Assembly (NCBI RefSeq): GCF_016428585.1 | Contig: NZ_JAELVR010000011.1 | Coordinates: 1 to 64,000, forward strand | Source of the DNA: Sedimentitalea arenosa | Lineage (GTDB): Bacteria; Pseudomonadota; Alphaproteobacteria; Rhodobacterales; Rhodobacteraceae | Direction: 5' to 3' | Length of the DNA: 64,000 bases | Shown: piece by piece, positions 62,040 to 64,000 of the stretch | Numbering within the stretch: the stretch's first letter is position 1 | Layout: each line of letters starts with the position of its first letter | Translations under genes and position numbers: made by a program | Notes under the pieces: generated by a model | Databases searched by the model: none | What the model was told of the DNA's origin: nothing | The model's input: only the letters and a program-made list of their open reading frames with translations

Positions 62040-62408
62040 TTATTTCTTCTTGCCGGCAATGGCCTTTGCGGGGCCTTTGCGGGTGCGAGCGTTGGTGTGG
62101 GTGCGCTGACCGCGAACCGGCAGGTTGCGGCGGTGACGCAGGCCGCGGTAGCAGCCGAGGTCCATCAGGCGCTTGATGTTCATCTGGGTTTCACGGCGCA
62201 GGTCGCCTTCGACGCTCAGGTTGGCGTCGATGAACTCGCGGATCTGCAGCACTTCGCTGTCGCTGAGTTCGTTGACCCGGCGGGACTGGTCGATACCGAC
62301 CGCGTCGCAGATCGACTTGGCGGTCGCGTTGCCGATTCCGGTGATGTAGGTGAGAGCGATGGGAACCCGCTTGGCAGTCGGGATATTAACGCCGGCAATA
62401 CGTGCCAC
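62040..62408 (-). CDS. rpsM: 30S ribosomal protein S13
   Basis: A 122-residue 30S head protein beginning [20 protein letters not shown], with the helix-two-turn-helix region and basic C-terminus [19 protein letters not shown]. It normally follows secY-adk closely; here a gap of about 580 bp with a decayed hydrolase fragment intervenes. Confidence 0.98.
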   Translation of the reverse strand: MARIAGVNIPTAKRVPIALTYITGIGNATAKSICDAVGIDQSRRVNELSDSEVLQIREFIDANLSVEGDLRRETQMNIKRLMDLGCYRGLRHRRNLPVRGQRTHTNARTRKGPAKAIAGKKK

Positions 62409-62567
62409 GTGTCACTTTCCTTTTCGTTGCGGACCCGTGATCCCAGGTCCTTTTTTCACAACGCCCGACCGTGGCAGTGTCGCCAGTGGGTCCGACATTT
62501 TCGAGGTGGTCATGCGGCAGGAGCGAATCCTGCACATGCAAATGATTCCCTTCCGGGATGGGGGTGG
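62409..62567. other. Spacer upstream of rpsM
   Basis: It contains an imperfect hairpin GGACC-GGTCC near 62427-62451 beside a T6/A6 tract. I could not identify a clear promoter for rpsM, although the interruption of the operon would make one useful. Confidence 0.4.
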
Positions 62568-62972
62568 TTATGGCGGTTTGCCGGTGACGTCAAGCCCTTG
62601 CGGCGCAGCCCGACCGGATCGTCGGGGAAACAGCCGGCCCTGAAGGAATCCGCCGATGATTTCGGTGAGCTCCGCATGCACCTCCGCCCGGTCGCGGGTG
62701 CCGTGATCGGCGCTGATGTTGTCATCCCCGGCAAGCGCGATCACCGCCCAGCCGAGCGGGCTGCATTCCGCGAGAAAAGCGAAATGATAGGTGTCGGGAA
62801 GGCTGACATAGCGCACCTGCGCACCGGTCGCCGCCAGCGTGTCGGCGCGCATGCCGGGGGCGATGCTGTCGGGGGCGCCCAGGTTCACGAGCAGCGCCGA
62901 GTTGGTCAGGCCGCCCAACCCGCCGGGCTTGACCGCCAGCGGCAGAGCCGGATCGACGGCGACCGTGGCGTT
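62568..62972 (-). pseudogene. C-terminal remnant of a dienelactone-hydrolase-like protein
   Basis: An open frame of about 134 codons, with an in-frame TGA (62973-62975) at its 5' end and no ATG start, reads VAVDPALPLAVKPGGLGG, then DTYHFAFLAECSPLGWAVIA and a RDRAEVHAELTEIIGGFLQG tail. This resembles the last third of COG4188-type predicted dienelactone hydrolases, including the catalytic His of YHFAF. The N-terminal nucleophile region is absent between here and adk, 17 bp away. It looks like the stub of an inserted or once-resident gene inside the spc/alpha operon. Confidence 0.65.
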
Positions 62973-62991
62973 TCACGACGCGGTCACTCCG

Positions 62992-63633
62992 TCAGTCGAG
63001 AACCGCCGCGATCGCGTTCTGGACCTCGGCGATCTCGCCCAGGCCGTTCACCGTCGAAAGCTTGCCCTTGGCATGGTAGTAGCCCAACAGCGGCGACGTC
63101 TTCTTGTAGTATTCCATCAGACGCGTGCGCAGCGACTCTTCGTTGTCGTCGGCGCGGCGCTTGAACTCGGTGCCGCCGCAGGCGGTGCACTTGCCATCGG
63201 CGGGGATCGGTTTGGTCAGGTCGTTATAGACCTCGCCGCAGGCGCCGCAGGTCGAGCGGGCGGTGATGCGCTGCACCAGCTCGTCGTCGTCGACCTCCAT
63301 CGCGATCACGGCGTCGAGCGTCTGGCCGGTGCTGGCGAGCAGGTCGTCGAGCGCGTCGGCCTGGGCCAACGTCCGGGGGAACCCGTCGAAGATGAAGCCG
63401 CCCGGCGCGCCCTGTTCGAGCTTCTCGCGGATCAGGCCGATCACGATCTCGTCGGTGACGAGCTCGCCGCGGGCCATGACTTCGGCGACGCGCTTGCCCA
63501 TCTCGGTGCCGCTGTCCTTGGCCTCGCGCAGCATGTCTCCGGTGGAGAGCTGCACCATGCCGCGGGAGTCGACGAGGTGACGGGCCTGCGTGCCCTTGCC
63601 GGCGCCCGGCGGTCCCAGCAGGATCAGGTTCAT
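62992..63633 (-). CDS. adk: Adenylate kinase
   Basis: This enzyme interconverts ATP, ADP and AMP. The 213-residue product has P-loop GPPGAGKGT (7-15), FDGFPRT (82-88), and a zinc-type LID with cysteines at 129, 132, 149 and 152 (CGACG, CTACGG). Zinc-binding LIDs are usual in Gram-positives and occur in some alphaproteobacteria. It overlaps the secY stop by ATGA. Confidence 0.97.
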   Translation of the reverse strand: MNLILLGPPGAGKGTQARHLVDSRGMVQLSTGDMLREAKDSGTEMGKRVAEVMARGELVTDEIVIGLIREKLEQGAPGGFIFDGFPRTLAQADALDDLLASTGQTLDAVIAMEVDDDELVQRITARSTCGACGEVYNDLTKPIPADGKCTACGGTEFKRRADDNEESLRTRLMEYYKKTSPLLGYYHAKGKLSTVNGLGEIAEVQNAIAAVLD

Positions 63634-64000
63634 CGGCGCGCCGGGGTCCGCTTGCCCCGCTTCTTGCCGGACTTGCCGCGCAGTTGGGATTTCTCGATCA
63701 GGCCCTCGTACTGGTGCGCCAGGAGGTGGCTCTGGGCCTGCTGGATCGTGTCCATCGTGACGCTCACGACGATCAGCACCGAGGTGCCGCCGAAATAGAA
63801 CGGGATGGCAAACTGGCCGCGCAGGATCTCGGGCAGCAGGCAGACCAGCGCCAGGTAGCCGGAGCCGAGTACGAGCACGCGGTTGACCACGTATTCGAGG
63901 TATTCCGCCGTCTTCTTGCCGGGACGGATGCCCGGGATGAAGCCGTTCTGGTTCTTCAGGTTGTCGGCCACGTCATCGGGTTTGAACGCCACGTTGAAAG
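63630..64000 (-). CDS. secY: Preprotein translocase subunit SecY, C-terminal part (cut by window edge)
   Basis: The last 122 residues of the SecYEG channel subunit: [20 protein letters not shown] and the [17 protein letters not shown] segment of the C4/C5 loop, helices 9 and 10 ([20 protein letters not shown]), and a basic cytoplasmic tail. The 5' end lies beyond base 64000. It overlaps adk by 4 bp, so the two are coupled. Confidence 0.97.
   Translation of the reverse strand, partial: FNVAFKPDDVADNLKNQNGFIPGIRPGKKTAEYLEYVVNRVLVLGSGYLALVCLLPEILRGQFAIPFYFGGTSVLIVVSVTMDTIQQAQSHLLAHQYEGLIEKSQLRGKSGKKRGKRTPARR

Overview
The window reads as a stretch of core chromosome from a GC-rich alphaproteobacterium of the Rhodobacteraceae (Roseobacter-like). 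The grounds are the high GC content, the gene order (tRNA-Trp, secE, nusG, rplKAJL, rpoBC, then rpsL, rpsG, fusA, tuf), a four-gene Bzt/Aap-type amino-acid ABC transporter, an ATP12-type F1-ATPase chaperone, and protein sequences that look like those of this family. The species cannot be named from the sequence.

Layout. 1-3456 (minus) is the str operon rpsL-rpsG-fusA-tuf with a strong sigma70-like promoter; tuf runs off the left edge. 3620-5338 holds a putative rhamnosyltransferase and a convergent EamA-type exporter. 5481-18328 (minus) is the tRNA-Trp-secE-nusG, rplK-rplA, rplJ-rplL-rpoB-rpoC block, with an L10-type leader and terminators after rplA and rpoC. 18497-19210 is a DUF374 acyltransferase-like gene. 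19484-27844 is an accessory catabolic module: a CodA-like amidohydrolase divergent from a dipeptide-type ABC transporter whose last gene is an amidase. 27862-32417 (minus) is tRNA-Arg, a membrane fusion protein and an RND pump. 32492-36062 (minus) carries a TVP38/TMEM64 membrane protein, a MerA/Lpd-like flavoprotein and an orphan histidine kinase.

36356-47536 (mostly plus) is the rpmH-rnpA-yidD and yidC-MOSC-engB-argB ribosome/membrane-biogenesis group. It is split by a ferric-reductase-like gene, a YghU-type glutathione enzyme, two lipoproteins, ttcA and an EAL protein. 47637-48790 has an Fe-S protein and a SixA-like phosphatase. 48801-53437 (minus) is the aap/bzt amino-acid transporter operon with a leader hairpin and an intercistronic hairpin. 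53515-59038 (minus) is one tight operon: DegP-like protease, RarA, CrcB, pseudouridine synthase, HAD phosphatase, ATP12. 59115-59838 (plus) is a small gene plus a host-attachment-like protein behind an EcfG-like stress promoter. 59869-64000 (minus) is the end of the spc/alpha operon, secY-adk-rpsM-rpsK-rpoA-rplQ, with a decayed hydrolase fragment between adk and rpsM.

Most of the window is conserved housekeeping. The parts least explained by that are small non-coding structures inside the translation and transport operons, the amide/heterocycle uptake-and-hydrolysis module, the decayed insertion in the alpha operon, and the stress-promoter gene pair. I found no CRISPR array, intact insertion sequence, prophage or recognisable defence system.
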